From positions 1-41,086 of the forward strand of contig JBKEDF010000051.1 of the NCBI GenBank assembly GCA_047975325.1: DNA of 41,086 bases, given 5' to 3'. The notes under the pieces are model-generated. The model was not told where the DNA came from, did not search any database, and worked only from the letters and a program-made list of their open reading frames with translations. The position numbers and the translations under genes were made by a program. The DNA is from JBKEDF01 sp047975325 (GTDB taxonomy: Bacteria > Pseudomonadota > Alphaproteobacteria > Rhodobacterales > Rhodobacteraceae). Position 1 is the stretch's first letter, and the number at the start of each line of letters is the position of its first letter. Below are positions 7,974-16,869 of this stretch, piece by piece.

Positions 7974-8465
7974 ATGCGCATCGGGCTTTATCCCGGCACG
8001 TTCGATCCGGTTACGCTTGGTCATACGGATATCATAGCACGTGCCATGCAACTGGTGGACCGACTGGTCATCGGGGTGGCGATCAACCGCGACAAGGGCC
8101 CGCTTTTCACGCTGGAAGAACGGGTGGCCATGGTGCAGGCCGAATGCGAAGAGATCGTCGCGGTCACGGGGGGAGAGATCATTGTCCATCCCTTTGAAAA
8201 TCTGCTTATCGATTGTGCGCGCGATGTTGGGGCTACGGTTATCGTACGGGGGCTGCGCGCGGTTGCCGATTTCGAATATGAATTCCAGATGGTGGGCATG
8301 AACCGCGCCCTCGATTCCTCGATCGAGACGGTGTTTCTCATGGCTGATGCGCGGCGGCAGGCGATTGCCTCCAAGCTGGTGAAGGAAATTGCACGTCTGG
8401 GCGGCGATGTTTCCAGGTTCGTGCCCCCGCAGGTCCATCAGGCGTTGAGCCAACGGTTTTCCTGA
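7974..8465 (+). CDS. coaD: Phosphopantetheine adenylyltransferase
   Basis: This 163-residue enzyme transfers AMP from ATP to 4'-phosphopantetheine, the fourth step of coenzyme A synthesis, in the cytoplasm. The nucleotidyltransferase motif GTFDPVTLGH is at the N-terminus, VIVRGLRAVADFEYE in the middle and LVKEIARLGGDVSRFVPP near the end, all typical of CoaD. The ATG at 7974 is preferred to the upstream in-frame start at 7944 because MRIGLYPGTFDP is the family N-terminus. Length is normal. Confidence 0.96.
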   Translation: MRIGLYPGTFDPVTLGHTDIIARAMQLVDRLVIGVAINRDKGPLFTLEERVAMVQAECEEIVAVTGGEIIVHPFENLLIDCARDVGATVIVRGLRAVADFEYEFQMVGMNRALDSSIETVFLMADARRQAIASKLVKEIARLGGDVSRFVPPQVHQALSQRFS

Positions 8466-8488
8466 AACCGGAAAGATACCGTCGTGAC

Positions 8489-8524
8489 AGCCCGCAAACC
8501 ATTGCAGGGCTCTGCCCGGGGCAG
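8489..8524 (+). terminator. Two adjacent hairpins after coaD
   Basis: AGCCCGCAA and TTGCAGGGCT (8489-8511) pair with one bulged base, and CTGCC/GGCAG (8512-8524) forms a second small stem followed by ATCTTT. They lie 23 bases after the coaD stop and before the parE leader. They may end the coaD transcript, though the T run is short. Confidence 0.4.
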
Positions 8525-8641
8525 ATCTTTCACGATGCCATTACGGAACAAATATTCGGGCGGTGATACCAAACCTTGCGTCCGGGGCGTCCTGATGCTC
8601 TAATCCTGCGCCAAGACAACCAAAATAAATTCGAGCATTCC

Positions 8642-10600
8642 ATGGCCAACGATCTTCTGACGTCCTCGACCCAGGACAGCTATGACGCCTCCTCGATCGA
8701 GGTCCTGGAAGGGCTGGAACCTGTCCGTAAACGCCCGGGCATGTATATTGGTGGCACGGATGAACGCGCCTTGCATCATCTGGTGGCCGAGGTTCTGGAC
8801 AATTCGATGGATGAGGCCGTAGCGGGCCATGCCAGCCGTATCGAGGTGGAACTTCATGCCGATCATTCGGTGACGATCCGCGATAATGGCCGGGGCATTC
8901 CGATTGACCCGCATCCGAAATTTCCGGGGAAATCGGCCCTGGAGGTGATCCTCTGCACGCTGCATGCCGGCGGAAAATTCAGTGGCAAGGCCTATCAGAC
9001 TTCGGGCGGGTTGCACGGCGTCGGGGCTTCGGTGGTGAATGCCCTGTCGGATTCGATGATTGTCGAAGTCGCCCGCAACCGTGAACTTTTCCGGCAGAGC
9101 TTTTCGCGGGGACTGCCCTTGAGCAAGGTCGAAAAGATCGGCCCGGCGCCCAATCGGCGCGGCACCACGGTGACCTTTCATCCGGATGCGGAAATCTTTG
9201 GCCATCTGAAACTGAAACCCGCGCGGCTTTTGAAAATGGCGCGCTCCAAGGCCTATCTGTTCTCGGGGGTGGAGATCCGCTGGAAATCGGCCATCGATGA
9301 TGGGGAAACACCGCCTGAGGCTGTTTTTCATTTTCCCGGCGGGTTGGCGGATTACCTGACGGATACGCTGGATAAGGCCACGACCTATGCCGACCGGCCC
9401 TTTGCCGGCAAGGTCGGGTTTGAGGAAAAATACGGCGTTCCCGGATCGGTCGAATGGGCGATCAACTGGACCCCATCGCGTGACGGTTTCATCCAATCCT
9501 ATTGCAATACGGTCCCCACGCCCGAAGGCGGAACCCATGAAGCCGGTTTCTGGGCAGCAATCCTCAAGGGGATTCGGACATATGGCGAATTGGTCAGCAA
9601 CAAAAAAGCGGGGCAGATCAACCGCGAAGATCTTGTCGCGGGTGGCTGTGCACTGGTTTCCTGTTTTATCCGGGAACCGCAATTTGTGGGCCAGACCAAG
9701 GATCGGCTTTCGACCGAGGCTGCGGCGAAATATGTCGAAGGGGCGGTTCGTGATCATTTCGACAACTGGCTGGCCTCTGATACGAAATCAGCCGGTGCGA
9801 TTCTTGATTTTCTGGTGCTGCGCGCCGAGGAAAGGCTGCGGCGGCGGCAGGAAAAGGAAACCGCGCGGAAATCGGCCACGAAAAAGCTGCGTCTGCCCGG
9901 CAAGCTGACCGATTGTACGGCCAAGAATCGCGAAGGAACGGAACTTTTCATTGTGGAAGGGGATTCCGCAGGCGGTTCGGCCAAGGGGGCGCGAAACCGC
10001 GAAACCCAGGCGCTTCTGCCGCTCAAGGGTAAGATCCTGAATGTGCTGGGCGCAGCCTCGAACAAGCTGGGCGACAATGCCGAGATCCGTGATATCTGCG
10101 AGGCCCTGGGCGTTGGGATGGGAACCCGATTCCGATCAGACGACCTGCGCTATGACAAGATCATCATCATGACCGATGCCGATGTGGATGGCGCGCATAT
10201 TGCCAGCCTGCTGATGACGTTTTTCTTTACCCAGATGCGTCCGCTGATTGACAGGGGGCATCTTTACCTTGCCTGTCCGCCGCTTTACCGGCTGACACAG
10301 GGCGCCAGGCGTATCTATGTCGCCGATGACGTGGAAAAGGACTACTGGCTGGACAAGGGGCTGGGGGGCAAGGGCAAGATCGATGTGCAACGCTTCAAGG
10401 GGCTTGGTGAAATGGACGCCAAGGACCTGAAGGAAACCACGATGGATCCGGCCTCCCGCAAACTTATCCGGGTGTCGATCGATGAGGATGAACCGGGGGA
10501 AACCGGGGATCTGGTGGAACGGCTGATGGGCAAGAAACCCGAGCTGCGCTTTCAGTATATTCAGGAAAACGCCCGTTTCGTGGAAGAACTGGACCTGTAG
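8642..10600 (+). CDS. parE: DNA topoisomerase IV subunit B
   Basis: This 652-residue ATPase subunit works with ParC to unlink daughter chromosomes. In order it shows the GHKL ATP site (EVLDNSMDEAVAGH, then RDNGRGIP), the lid GGLHGVGASVVNALS, the Toprim acid and loop EGDSAGGSAKGARNRETQ, and DADVDGAHI for the metal-binding aspartates. The length and the text around GGLHGVGASVVNAL fit ParE better than the longer GyrB. ATG at 8642 gives a ParE-like N-terminus; the ribosome binding site is weak, and an upstream in-frame start at 8576 is less likely. The 176-base leader after coaD probably contains its promoter. Confidence 0.95.
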   Translation: MANDLLTSSTQDSYDASSIEVLEGLEPVRKRPGMYIGGTDERALHHLVAEVLDNSMDEAVAGHASRIEVELHADHSVTIRDNGRGIPIDPHPKFPGKSALEVILCTLHAGGKFSGKAYQTSGGLHGVGASVVNALSDSMIVEVARNRELFRQSFSRGLPLSKVEKIGPAPNRRGTTVTFHPDAEIFGHLKLKPARLLKMARSKAYLFSGVEIRWKSAIDDGETPPEAVFHFPGGLADYLTDTLDKATTYADRPFAGKVGFEEKYGVPGSVEWAINWTPSRDGFIQSYCNTVPTPEGGTHEAGFWAAILKGIRTYGELVSNKKAGQINREDLVAGGCALVSCFIREPQFVGQTKDRLSTEAAAKYVEGAVRDHFDNWLASDTKSAGAILDFLVLRAEERLRRRQEKETARKSATKKLRLPGKLTDCTAKNREGTELFIVEGDSAGGSAKGARNRETQALLPLKGKILNVLGAASNKLGDNAEIRDICEALGVGMGTRFRSDDLRYDKIIIMTDADVDGAHIASLLMTFFFTQMRPLIDRGHLYLACPPLYRLTQGARRIYVADDVEKDYWLDKGLGGKGKIDVQRFKGLGEMDAKDLKETTMDPASRKLIRVSIDEDEPGETGDLVERLMGKKPELRFQYIQENARFVEELDL

Positions 10601-10698
10601 GCAACCCACCAACTTTTTTATCCGCTGCGCGCTGCGATTTGGTGCCTGAAACCCCGCGTGGGCAGCTTGTGCAACTGAACGGTGAATTTTCGTGCCAG

Positions 10699-11028
10699 TT
10701 ACGACGAGGCGTGGATCCGTTCGATATAGGCGCGCATGTCCTCGGCCTCGTGGCGGGCATCGCGCAGGCCTTCCTTTGCAGCGCGAAGTTCGGCCTCGGT
10801 CTGGTTGATCTTGTTGTTCAGCTCGGATTCGCGTTGTTCAAGGTACAGGATTGCCTGATCGCGCATCTCCTCTGCCTCATGGAGCGATTTTGCCAGATTG
10901 TCGAGCTCGGCCAGATCACCATCCGCAACCCGGGTGAACCGGTGCAGGATCCAGTGGGTCAGCCAGCCCAGCATGAAGGCCACGAAAAGCACGATCATTG
11001 TCGTGATGATAAAGGCGGTACGGTCCAT
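10699..11028 (-). CDS. Small membrane-anchored coiled-coil protein, function unknown
   Basis: The 109-residue product has one N-terminal membrane segment (about residues 7-29, IITTMIVLFVAFMLGWLTHW) followed by a charged helix rich in Glu, Ala, Arg and Leu that looks like a coiled coil through about residue 105. No enzyme motif is present. Such proteins can be envelope scaffold or cell-division-associated factors, but nothing here proves it. It lies 32 bases downstream of the OmpA/BON gene on the same strand and may be cotranscribed. It converges on parE with only 98 bases between the stops. Confidence 0.8.
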   Translation of the reverse strand: MDRTAFIITTMIVLFVAFMLGWLTHWILHRFTRVADGDLAELDNLAKSLHEAEEMRDQAILYLEQRESELNNKINQTEAELRAAKEGLRDARHEAEDMRAYIERIHASS

Positions 11029-11060
11029 GGCCTTCCTATAACTCCTACCGGATCGCGATG

Positions 11061-13070
11061 CTATGGTTTCCGGCGGGGGCGCAGGAAGGTTTCTTCCGTT
11101 GGCTCGAAAGCGGATGTTGCTTCGGTCGGGTTTTCTGCTGGTGGCGGCTCCTCCGCCTGTGTTTCCTCGCCTTCGGAGGCCTCGGCCTGGGTCGCTTCGG
11201 CCTGGGCTTCGGCAAGAATAGCCTCTGCGCGCTCAACCGGGCTTGGTTCCGGGATGGCCTCCGGATCACCCAGCAGGGTGAATTCGATCCGGCGATTGGC
11301 TTCGCGGCCGGTTTCGGTTCCATTGTCCGCGATGGGGTTGGCCTCACCATAACCACGGGGGGAAAGTCCTGTCGTATCGACCCGGCGGCCGATCAGTGCG
11401 GAAAGAACCGCCTCGGCCCGTGCCTGGCTGAGCGCCTGATTGCCGCCCTCGCTGCCCTGGCTGTCGGTATGGCCCGCAATTTCAAGCTCCAGTGCCGGGC
11501 AGTTCCTGAAGATTTCAGCCAGCGCATCGATGACTTGACCCGCATTGCCTTCGATTTCTGCTGAACCGGGGGCAAAACTGATCTTGTTGATGCCCATCAC
11601 TTCGTTCAGCTGGGCTACGCATTCCTGTGGGGTCGGCTGGGCGGCCAACGGATCGAATTTTTCGTCATAGCGGACATTGATCCGGAAATTCTGTCCCTGG
11701 CCCAGTTTATCTGAAAGGATCTGGGAAATCCTGTCCCGCGCATCCTGCTTTCCCGTTACGCCTTCAATTTCAACCAGATCGGCGCGTACCAGAAGATTGC
11801 CATCATTCAGCAGGCCCAGCGATTCCAGCCCGGCAAGGACCCGGATCGACCAGCCCGTGGGCAGATCGGCATCAAGTCGTGTGGCGGTATAGACCCGATC
11901 CGCCCCGAATTGCGCCCGTGCGAAACTGTCCACGGCATCGCGCAAAAGCGTATCATTGAGCCGCCCGCGCAATTCGGCCATTCCCTTGTCATTAAGCGTT
12001 GCGGTGAATTCGGCGGGTCCCTGCGCTGCGGCATCGGGCGTGGTCGGCAGGGTAGCCCTGAGGGAAAATGCCGGAGGCAGCGCGGTCTGCAACTCCCCCA
12101 CCGTTCTGTCGAATTGCGATTGTGTGATCTCGGGGGTGGAGGTCAGGGTGACATCACCATCGGAAAAGGTGATGGTTCCGCCGCCAAGGGCCTTGACTGC
12201 GGCAATTCCGAGTTCGGCTGCCTTGGCCCAATGGGGACTGGGAACACCAAGCCCGATGGTGCATTTGGTTTCGCCCTCATTTCCGGCATCCCTGGCGGCA
12301 GCCAGGATGCGGTCCCGGGCGCGTTCGCTATCAGCGGAACAGGCATCGAACCGGGCCCCCGATTCATCCAGGACAAAACGCAGGGTAAACGGCGTAAGCA
12401 CGGGGCGGGGTGCGGAAATATCTAATACAAGCTGTACCCCTTCGGGGGCAAGGCGGCCAATATCGGTTTCGAGCTTGCGCTTTTCCTCACCGCTGGTGGA
12501 GATCGCGGTGATTGCCACCTGATCCGCTGCAATGGATATTTTCGAACGCGGCAGAAGCGCCAGGGCCTTGAGACCGAAATCCAGTGCCGCCTGCCAGTTT
12601 TCGGGGGCGGGGTAATCGGCGGTCTCCAGCATGTCGGAAACCGGAATCCCACCGGACAGATCGGCGACCTGTGCGGCAAGCGCCGTTTCCTCGGATTTTC
12701 CGGGAACCAGCCCGATCAGGGAAATTTCATCGTCATTGCGCAGGATTTCCACCGAGAAACGTGGCGCCTCGATGGCACGCATGGCGGCCACGTCAAGTTC
12801 ATCGCGCACACGGTCGGCCTGAACCACAGATCCGACCAGATTGACGGCGCGGGCGCGGGCTGCCTCGTTCGGGGCGGTTCCCGTCAGGACGACCTGAAGG
12901 CCGTTGGTCGACACCCTGGCCCAGGATATCCCTTCGGTCAGCAGTTTGGAACGAACGGCGGATTCGCTCCTGTTTTCGATGGCGATTGCCGCCCACCATG
13001 CGGTCAGCGCGGCCAGAAGGGCCGCCGCGAGGGCGGCAAGGAAGGGCATGGATTTCGTGGGCAGCTGCAT
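11061..13070 (-). CDS. OmpA-family envelope protein with BON-like repeats
   Basis: This 669-residue protein begins with a short charged stretch and one hydrophobic segment (about residues 9-31), an uncleaved anchor or signal. A long middle region carries repeated BON-like units, such as ARVSTNGLQVVLTGTAPNEA near residue 55 and VEILRNDDEISLIGLVPG after it. The OmpA C-terminal peptidoglycan-binding domain is at about 490-600 (ISFAPGSAEIEG, LELEIAGHTDSQGSEGGN, SQARAEAV, RGYGEANPIADN, REANRRIEF). A Glu/Ala/Pro-rich tail of about 70 residues follows. It probably links the inner membrane to the cell wall. It precedes the small coiled-coil gene and follows ubiA, from which it is separated by 58 bases. 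Confidence 0.88.
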   Translation of the reverse strand: MQLPTKSMPFLAALAAALLAALTAWWAAIAIENRSESAVRSKLLTEGISWARVSTNGLQVVLTGTAPNEAARARAVNLVGSVVQADRVRDELDVAAMRAIEAPRFSVEILRNDDEISLIGLVPGKSEETALAAQVADLSGGIPVSDMLETADYPAPENWQAALDFGLKALALLPRSKISIAADQVAITAISTSGEEKRKLETDIGRLAPEGVQLVLDISAPRPVLTPFTLRFVLDESGARFDACSADSERARDRILAAARDAGNEGETKCTIGLGVPSPHWAKAAELGIAAVKALGGGTITFSDGDVTLTSTPEITQSQFDRTVGELQTALPPAFSLRATLPTTPDAAAQGPAEFTATLNDKGMAELRGRLNDTLLRDAVDSFARAQFGADRVYTATRLDADLPTGWSIRVLAGLESLGLLNDGNLLVRADLVEIEGVTGKQDARDRISQILSDKLGQGQNFRINVRYDEKFDPLAAQPTPQECVAQLNEVMGINKISFAPGSAEIEGNAGQVIDALAEIFRNCPALELEIAGHTDSQGSEGGNQALSQARAEAVLSALIGRRVDTTGLSPRGYGEANPIADNGTETGREANRRIEFTLLGDPEAIPEPSPVERAEAILAEAQAEATQAEASEGEETQAEEPPPAENPTEATSAFEPTEETFLRPRRKP

Positions 13071-13128
13071 CGATTGAACGGTCTGATTTTCGATGGCTGT
13101 TCTTAGGACGTTGGCGCAGGGGGATCAA

Positions 13129-14112
13129 TCAGAGCATCGCGGCGCCGGCAAGAAACAGCGCAGCAATCAACCCCGCATCACGATTGGCGCGAAACAGGTA
13201 AAGACAGCGATCCGGGTCGGTTGTGTCCAGCTTTCCCAATTGCCAGGCCAGATGCCAGCCAAACGCCAGGGCCCCCGCCAGGGCCAGCAGTAGTTTCGGC
13301 AGGGAAGCCCCGGCCGGAATGAGTGCCGCCATGATGGCGAGCGCCATCAGCACCACCGAGGCGATCATGAACGCCCGCATCCAGGCCAGGGTTCCCCGAT
13401 CCCCGAAAAGCCGGGCTGTGGATTTGACCCCGATCAGCGCGTCATCTTCCTTGTCCTGATGGGCATAGATCGTATCGTAGAACAAGGTCCAGGCGATCCC
13501 GGAAAGCCACAGCACCCCAGCCGCCCAGGACAGGCTGCCGGCATGGGCGGTCCAGGCCAGCAGGGCCCCCCAGTTGAAGGCGAAACCCAGAAAGACCTGC
13601 GGCCACCATGTGAAACGTTTTGCGAAAGGATAGATCGCAACCAGCGCAAGGGAGGCGATACCCAACCCGATTGCCGCCAGATTATAGGAAAACAGGATCA
13701 GCGCTGCGACCAGTGCCTGCGCCACCATCCAGACGGCTGCCTGCCTGACCGAAACCTGCCCCGACGGGATCGGGCGGCTTTTTGTGCGCGCAACACGGCC
13801 GTCAAAATCGCGATCGGTAATATCATTCCAGGTACAACCTGCGCCGCGCATCAGGGCCGCGCCGATGGTGCAGCTGATCGCGATCCAGAGATCCCAGATC
13901 CGATAGCCGTCCGGATCTGCCGCAGCGGCAAGGGCCAGCCCCCAATAGCAGGGGATCAACAGCAGCCAGGTTCCGATCGGGCGGTCGGCCCGCGACAATC
14001 GAAGATAGGGGCGCAGCCAGCGGGGGGCGAGCCTGTCCACCCAATTTCCCGTTATCGCATCCGCGACCTCTCCGGTCTGGCTGGGCTCTGGCGTTCCGGT
14101 CGGCTCGGTCAT
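13129..14112 (-). CDS. ubiA: 4-hydroxybenzoate polyprenyltransferase
   Basis: The 327-residue integral membrane prenyltransferase attaches the isoprenoid tail to 4-hydroxybenzoate in ubiquinone synthesis. Both aspartate-rich motifs are visible: CTWNDITDRDFDGRVARTKS (first) and YDTIYAHQDKEDDALIG (second), which bind Mg2+ and the prenyl diphosphate. Multiple hydrophobic helices fit the usual nine-helix fold. About 38 polar residues precede the conserved LRLSRADRPIGTWLLLIPCYW. Its ATG is only 11 bases from the divergent rsmE ATG. The next gene on the strand is the OmpA/BON protein, which is probably not functionally related. Confidence 0.95.
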   Translation of the reverse strand: MTEPTGTPEPSQTGEVADAITGNWVDRLAPRWLRPYLRLSRADRPIGTWLLLIPCYWGLALAAAADPDGYRIWDLWIAISCTIGAALMRGAGCTWNDITDRDFDGRVARTKSRPIPSGQVSVRQAAVWMVAQALVAALILFSYNLAAIGLGIASLALVAIYPFAKRFTWWPQVFLGFAFNWGALLAWTAHAGSLSWAAGVLWLSGIAWTLFYDTIYAHQDKEDDALIGVKSTARLFGDRGTLAWMRAFMIASVVLMALAIMAALIPAGASLPKLLLALAGALAFGWHLAWQLGKLDTTDPDRCLYLFRANRDAGLIAALFLAGAAML

Positions 14113-14123
14113 AGATTGCGCTC

Positions 14124-14858
14124 ATGGCAGATGCGAAGGTCAGGCTCTATGTAGATCAGCCCCTTGGTGCGGGGCAAGCGGTCCCGCTTGCGCGCGATCA
14201 GGCACATTACCTTTTCGGGGTGATGCGACTGGGAAAGGGGGCGGCGGTTCTTGTGTTCAACGGCCATCAGGGCGAATGGCGTGCAGAAGTCGCGGAGGCG
14301 GGAAAACGCGGTGGCATATTGATTTGCACGGCCATGACCGCCCCGCAGCGCGATCCGCCCGATCTGTGGCTGCTTTTTGCCCCCATCAAGAAAGCGAGAA
14401 CCGATTTCATCGTGGAAAAGGCTGCCGAGATGGGGGTGGCGCGGATCCTGCCCGTTCAGACCCGCTTTACCAATTCAGAACGAATCCGGCAGGACAGGCT
14501 TCAGGCCCATGCAGTGGAGGCGGCGGAACAATGCGGAGGCACTTTCGTGCCGGAGGTGGCAGATCTGCTGCCGCTGGAACAGGTTTTGCGAAACTGGTCT
14601 GATGAACGGCGGTTATTGTGGTGCGACGAACATGCGGCGGGGCAACCGGTAACGGTGACGGATCTGGCCGGTCAGCCCCGGGGGGCATGGGCGGTGCTGA
14701 TCGGGCCCGAAGGCGGGTTTGCCGAGGCGGAACAGGCACGGCTTGCGGCGATGGCGCAGGTTCTGCGCGCAAGCCTCGGGCCAAGGATCCTGCGGGCGGA
14801 TACGGCGGCGGTGGCGGCATTGACGCTTTGGCAGATCGCGCAGGGTGATTGGGGATGA
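14124..14858 (+). CDS. rsmE: 16S rRNA (uracil-1498-N3)-methyltransferase
   Basis: This 244-residue SPOUT-class enzyme methylates U1498 of 16S rRNA. An N-terminal PUA-like part (YLFGVMRLGKGAAVLVFNG) precedes the knotted SAM-binding domain with LLFAPIKKARTDFIVEKAAE, VLIGPEGGFAEAE and LGPRILRADTAAVAAL, which are the family signatures. No Shine-Dalgarno sequence is visible and the divergent ubiA ATG is only 11 bases away. The gene's stop overlaps the start of the next gene by 4 bases (ATGA). Confidence 0.95.
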   Translation: MADAKVRLYVDQPLGAGQAVPLARDQAHYLFGVMRLGKGAAVLVFNGHQGEWRAEVAEAGKRGGILICTAMTAPQRDPPDLWLLFAPIKKARTDFIVEKAAEMGVARILPVQTRFTNSERIRQDRLQAHAVEAAEQCGGTFVPEVADLLPLEQVLRNWSDERRLLWCDEHAAGQPVTVTDLAGQPRGAWAVLIGPEGGFAEAEQARLAAMAQVLRASLGPRILRADTAAVAALTLWQIAQGDWG

Positions 14859-15397
14859 TCCGGCCGGAACTTCGCGCTGCGCTCTGGCGGGCGCGGGAGG
14901 TCTGGGGAGCCGCTGCGCTTGGTGTGCCGGGGCTATGGTTCATGACCCTGGGTGGCTGGTTTCTGACCCCGCTGGGTGTGATTCTGATCGTAGCGGCGCT
15001 TGTATTCGGCGTGATCGGATGGCGCCGTATGCGATTTATGGCGGAAGGGCAGGGTGGTTCCGGACTGGTTGAGGTGATCGAAGGCCAGATTCGCTATTTC
15101 GGCCCGGCTTTCGGGGGTATGGTCGCAATCCCGGATATCGGGGAACTGGCACTTCAGCATGTGCGGGGGCGCAGGTTTTGGCGGCTTGTGGCGGCAGACG
15201 GGATCTTGTTGATCCCGATCGATGCGGAAGGGGCCGGGGCGCTTTTTGATGCCTTTGCTTCGCTGCCAGGGCTCGATATGCCTGAATTGCTTGCAATATT
15301 GGAAGAAAAAGATCCTCCCGCGCATACGTTTCTGCAGCTTGCGCAACCCGAAACCCGCCTGATCTGGCGCCGCCGGTCCCGCCCGGTCTTGACTTGA
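14855..15397 (+). CDS. Small inner-membrane protein, function unknown
   Basis: The 180-residue product has two hydrophobic segments near the N-terminus (GAAALGVPGLWFMTLGGWFL and TPLGVILIVAALVFGVIG), then a soluble part of about 120 residues with no motif I recognise. Translation is coupled to rsmE by an ATGA overlap; a TTG six bases upstream is also in frame but less likely. It lies 56 bases before gshA. Its place between rsmE and gshA suggests a conserved neighbourhood, but gives no function. Confidence 0.8.
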   Translation: MIRPELRAALWRAREVWGAAALGVPGLWFMTLGGWFLTPLGVILIVAALVFGVIGWRRMRFMAEGQGGSGLVEVIEGQIRYFGPAFGGMVAIPDIGELALQHVRGRRFWRLVAADGILLIPIDAEGAGALFDAFASLPGLDMPELLAILEEKDPPAHTFLQLAQPETRLIWRRRSRPVLT

Positions 15398-15453
15398 CCG
15401 CGCCAAAAAGGGAGGTCTGTGCACGCAATGCATAGCGGATCGGAGCGCCCGAC

Positions 15454-16800
15454 ATGTCCATTCCCCAAGCCGGCGGCGGGCCGATTGAGAGTTTTGAACA
15501 GCTTGCAACCTATCTGGAACAGGGCTGTAAACCCAAATCCGATTGGCGCATCGGTACCGAACATGAAAAATTCGGCTTTCTGACCGATATCCATGCACCG
15601 CTGCCCTATGATGGTCCGCGATCGATTCGCGCGTTGCTGGAGGGGCTGCGTGACCGGTTCGGATGGCAGGAGATTGAGGAACAGGGCAAGCTGATCGGGC
15701 TGTCGCGCAATGGTGCCAATATCAGCCTCGAACCCGGTGGACAGTTTGAACTTTCCGGCGCACCACTGGCACAGTTGAAGGAAACCGCCGAGGAGTTCGA
15801 TCGCCATATGGCCGAGGTGCGGGCGCTGGCCGACCCGATGGGCGTGGGCTTTCTTGGTATCGGGGCTGCGCCAGTCTGGACCCATGATGAGATGCCGCGC
15901 ATGCCCAAGGGACGCTATCGGTTGATGACCGATTACATGGATCAGGTCGGCACCCATGGCACGCAGATGATGTATCGCACCTCCTGTGTGCAGGTGAATC
16001 TCGATTTTGCCTCCGAGGCCGATATGGTCAGGAAACTGCGCGTTGGACTGGCCCTGCAGCCCGTGGCGACCGCGCTTTTTGCCTCTTCGCCCTTCTTTGA
16101 AGGTAAACCGAACGGGCATAAAAGCTGGCGTTCGCGGATCTGGCGGGATCTTGATGCGGCGCGAACGGGGATGATGCCCTATGTCTTTGATGAGGGGATG
16201 GGGTTTCAGGCCTATGTGGACTGGGTGCTCGATGTGCCGATGTATTTCGTCTATCGCGATGGGGAATATATCAACGCGCTTGGCCAGTCTTTCCGGGACT
16301 TCCTGAAAGGGGAACTGCCTGCCTTGCCGGGGGAAAAACCGACGCTTTCGGATTGGGCGGATCACCTGACGACGGTATTTCCGGAGGCGCGGGTCAAACG
16401 TTTCATGGAAATGCGCGGCGCTGATTGCGGGGACAGGGCGCATATTCTGGCCCTGCCTGCCTTCTGGGTCGGACTGATCTATGACGGGGGCGCGCTGGAT
16501 GCGGCCTGGGATCTGGTCAAGGGCTTTGATGCCGAAACGCGTGAGGGGCTGCGTGTAGCAGCTTCGGTTGGGGCATTGCAGGGGGAGGCTGAAGGGGTGA
16601 AAATCCGCGATCTTGCCCGCGAAGCACTGGCGTTGGCACAGGGCGGGTTGGCTGCGCGTGGGATGGGGGAAGAAGCCCTCCTTGCGCCGCTGCAGGAAAA
16701 CATGGATCGCGGGCAGGTGCAGGCCGACCGTTTTCTGGCAGCCTATAAAAATGATTGGGGTGGGGATCTTTCCCGCATCTATCAGGCTGCGCAACTTTGA
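15454..16800 (+). CDS. gshA: Glutamate-cysteine ligase, plant/alphaproteobacterial type
   Basis: This 448-residue ATP-dependent ligase joins glutamate and cysteine, the first step of glutathione synthesis. The N-terminal WRIGTEHEKFGF, the segment SLEPGGQFELSG and MMYRTSCVQVNLDF are typical of the class II (GCS2) family found in plants and alphaproteobacteria, which differs from the E. coli enzyme. Length is normal. GGAG lies eight bases before the ATG. It converges on the aldo/keto reductase-RidA gene, with 69 bases between the stops. Glutathione ties in loosely with trxB elsewhere in the window, but no operon links them. Confidence 0.95.
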   Translation: MSIPQAGGGPIESFEQLATYLEQGCKPKSDWRIGTEHEKFGFLTDIHAPLPYDGPRSIRALLEGLRDRFGWQEIEEQGKLIGLSRNGANISLEPGGQFELSGAPLAQLKETAEEFDRHMAEVRALADPMGVGFLGIGAAPVWTHDEMPRMPKGRYRLMTDYMDQVGTHGTQMMYRTSCVQVNLDFASEADMVRKLRVGLALQPVATALFASSPFFEGKPNGHKSWRSRIWRDLDAARTGMMPYVFDEGMGFQAYVDWVLDVPMYFVYRDGEYINALGQSFRDFLKGELPALPGEKPTLSDWADHLTTVFPEARVKRFMEMRGADCGDRAHILALPAFWVGLIYDGGALDAAWDLVKGFDAETREGLRVAASVGALQGEAEGVKIRDLAREALALAQGGLAARGMGEEALLAPLQENMDRGQVQADRFLAAYKNDWGGDLSRIYQAAQL

Positions 16801-16869
16801 TTGCGTTGCCGTAGGGGCGCCTCTTCGGCCTCCGGCTTGAAGCCCCCCTTGGTGATGTAGGATGAGGGA

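Noticed and set aside
8600..9757. 385-codon open frame on the minus strand
   Set aside because: It is antisense to parE and has no recognisable domain.
15154..16794. 546-codon open frame on the minus strand
   Set aside because: It lies antisense over gshA, shows no family motif, and its composition is that of a shadow of a high-GC gene.
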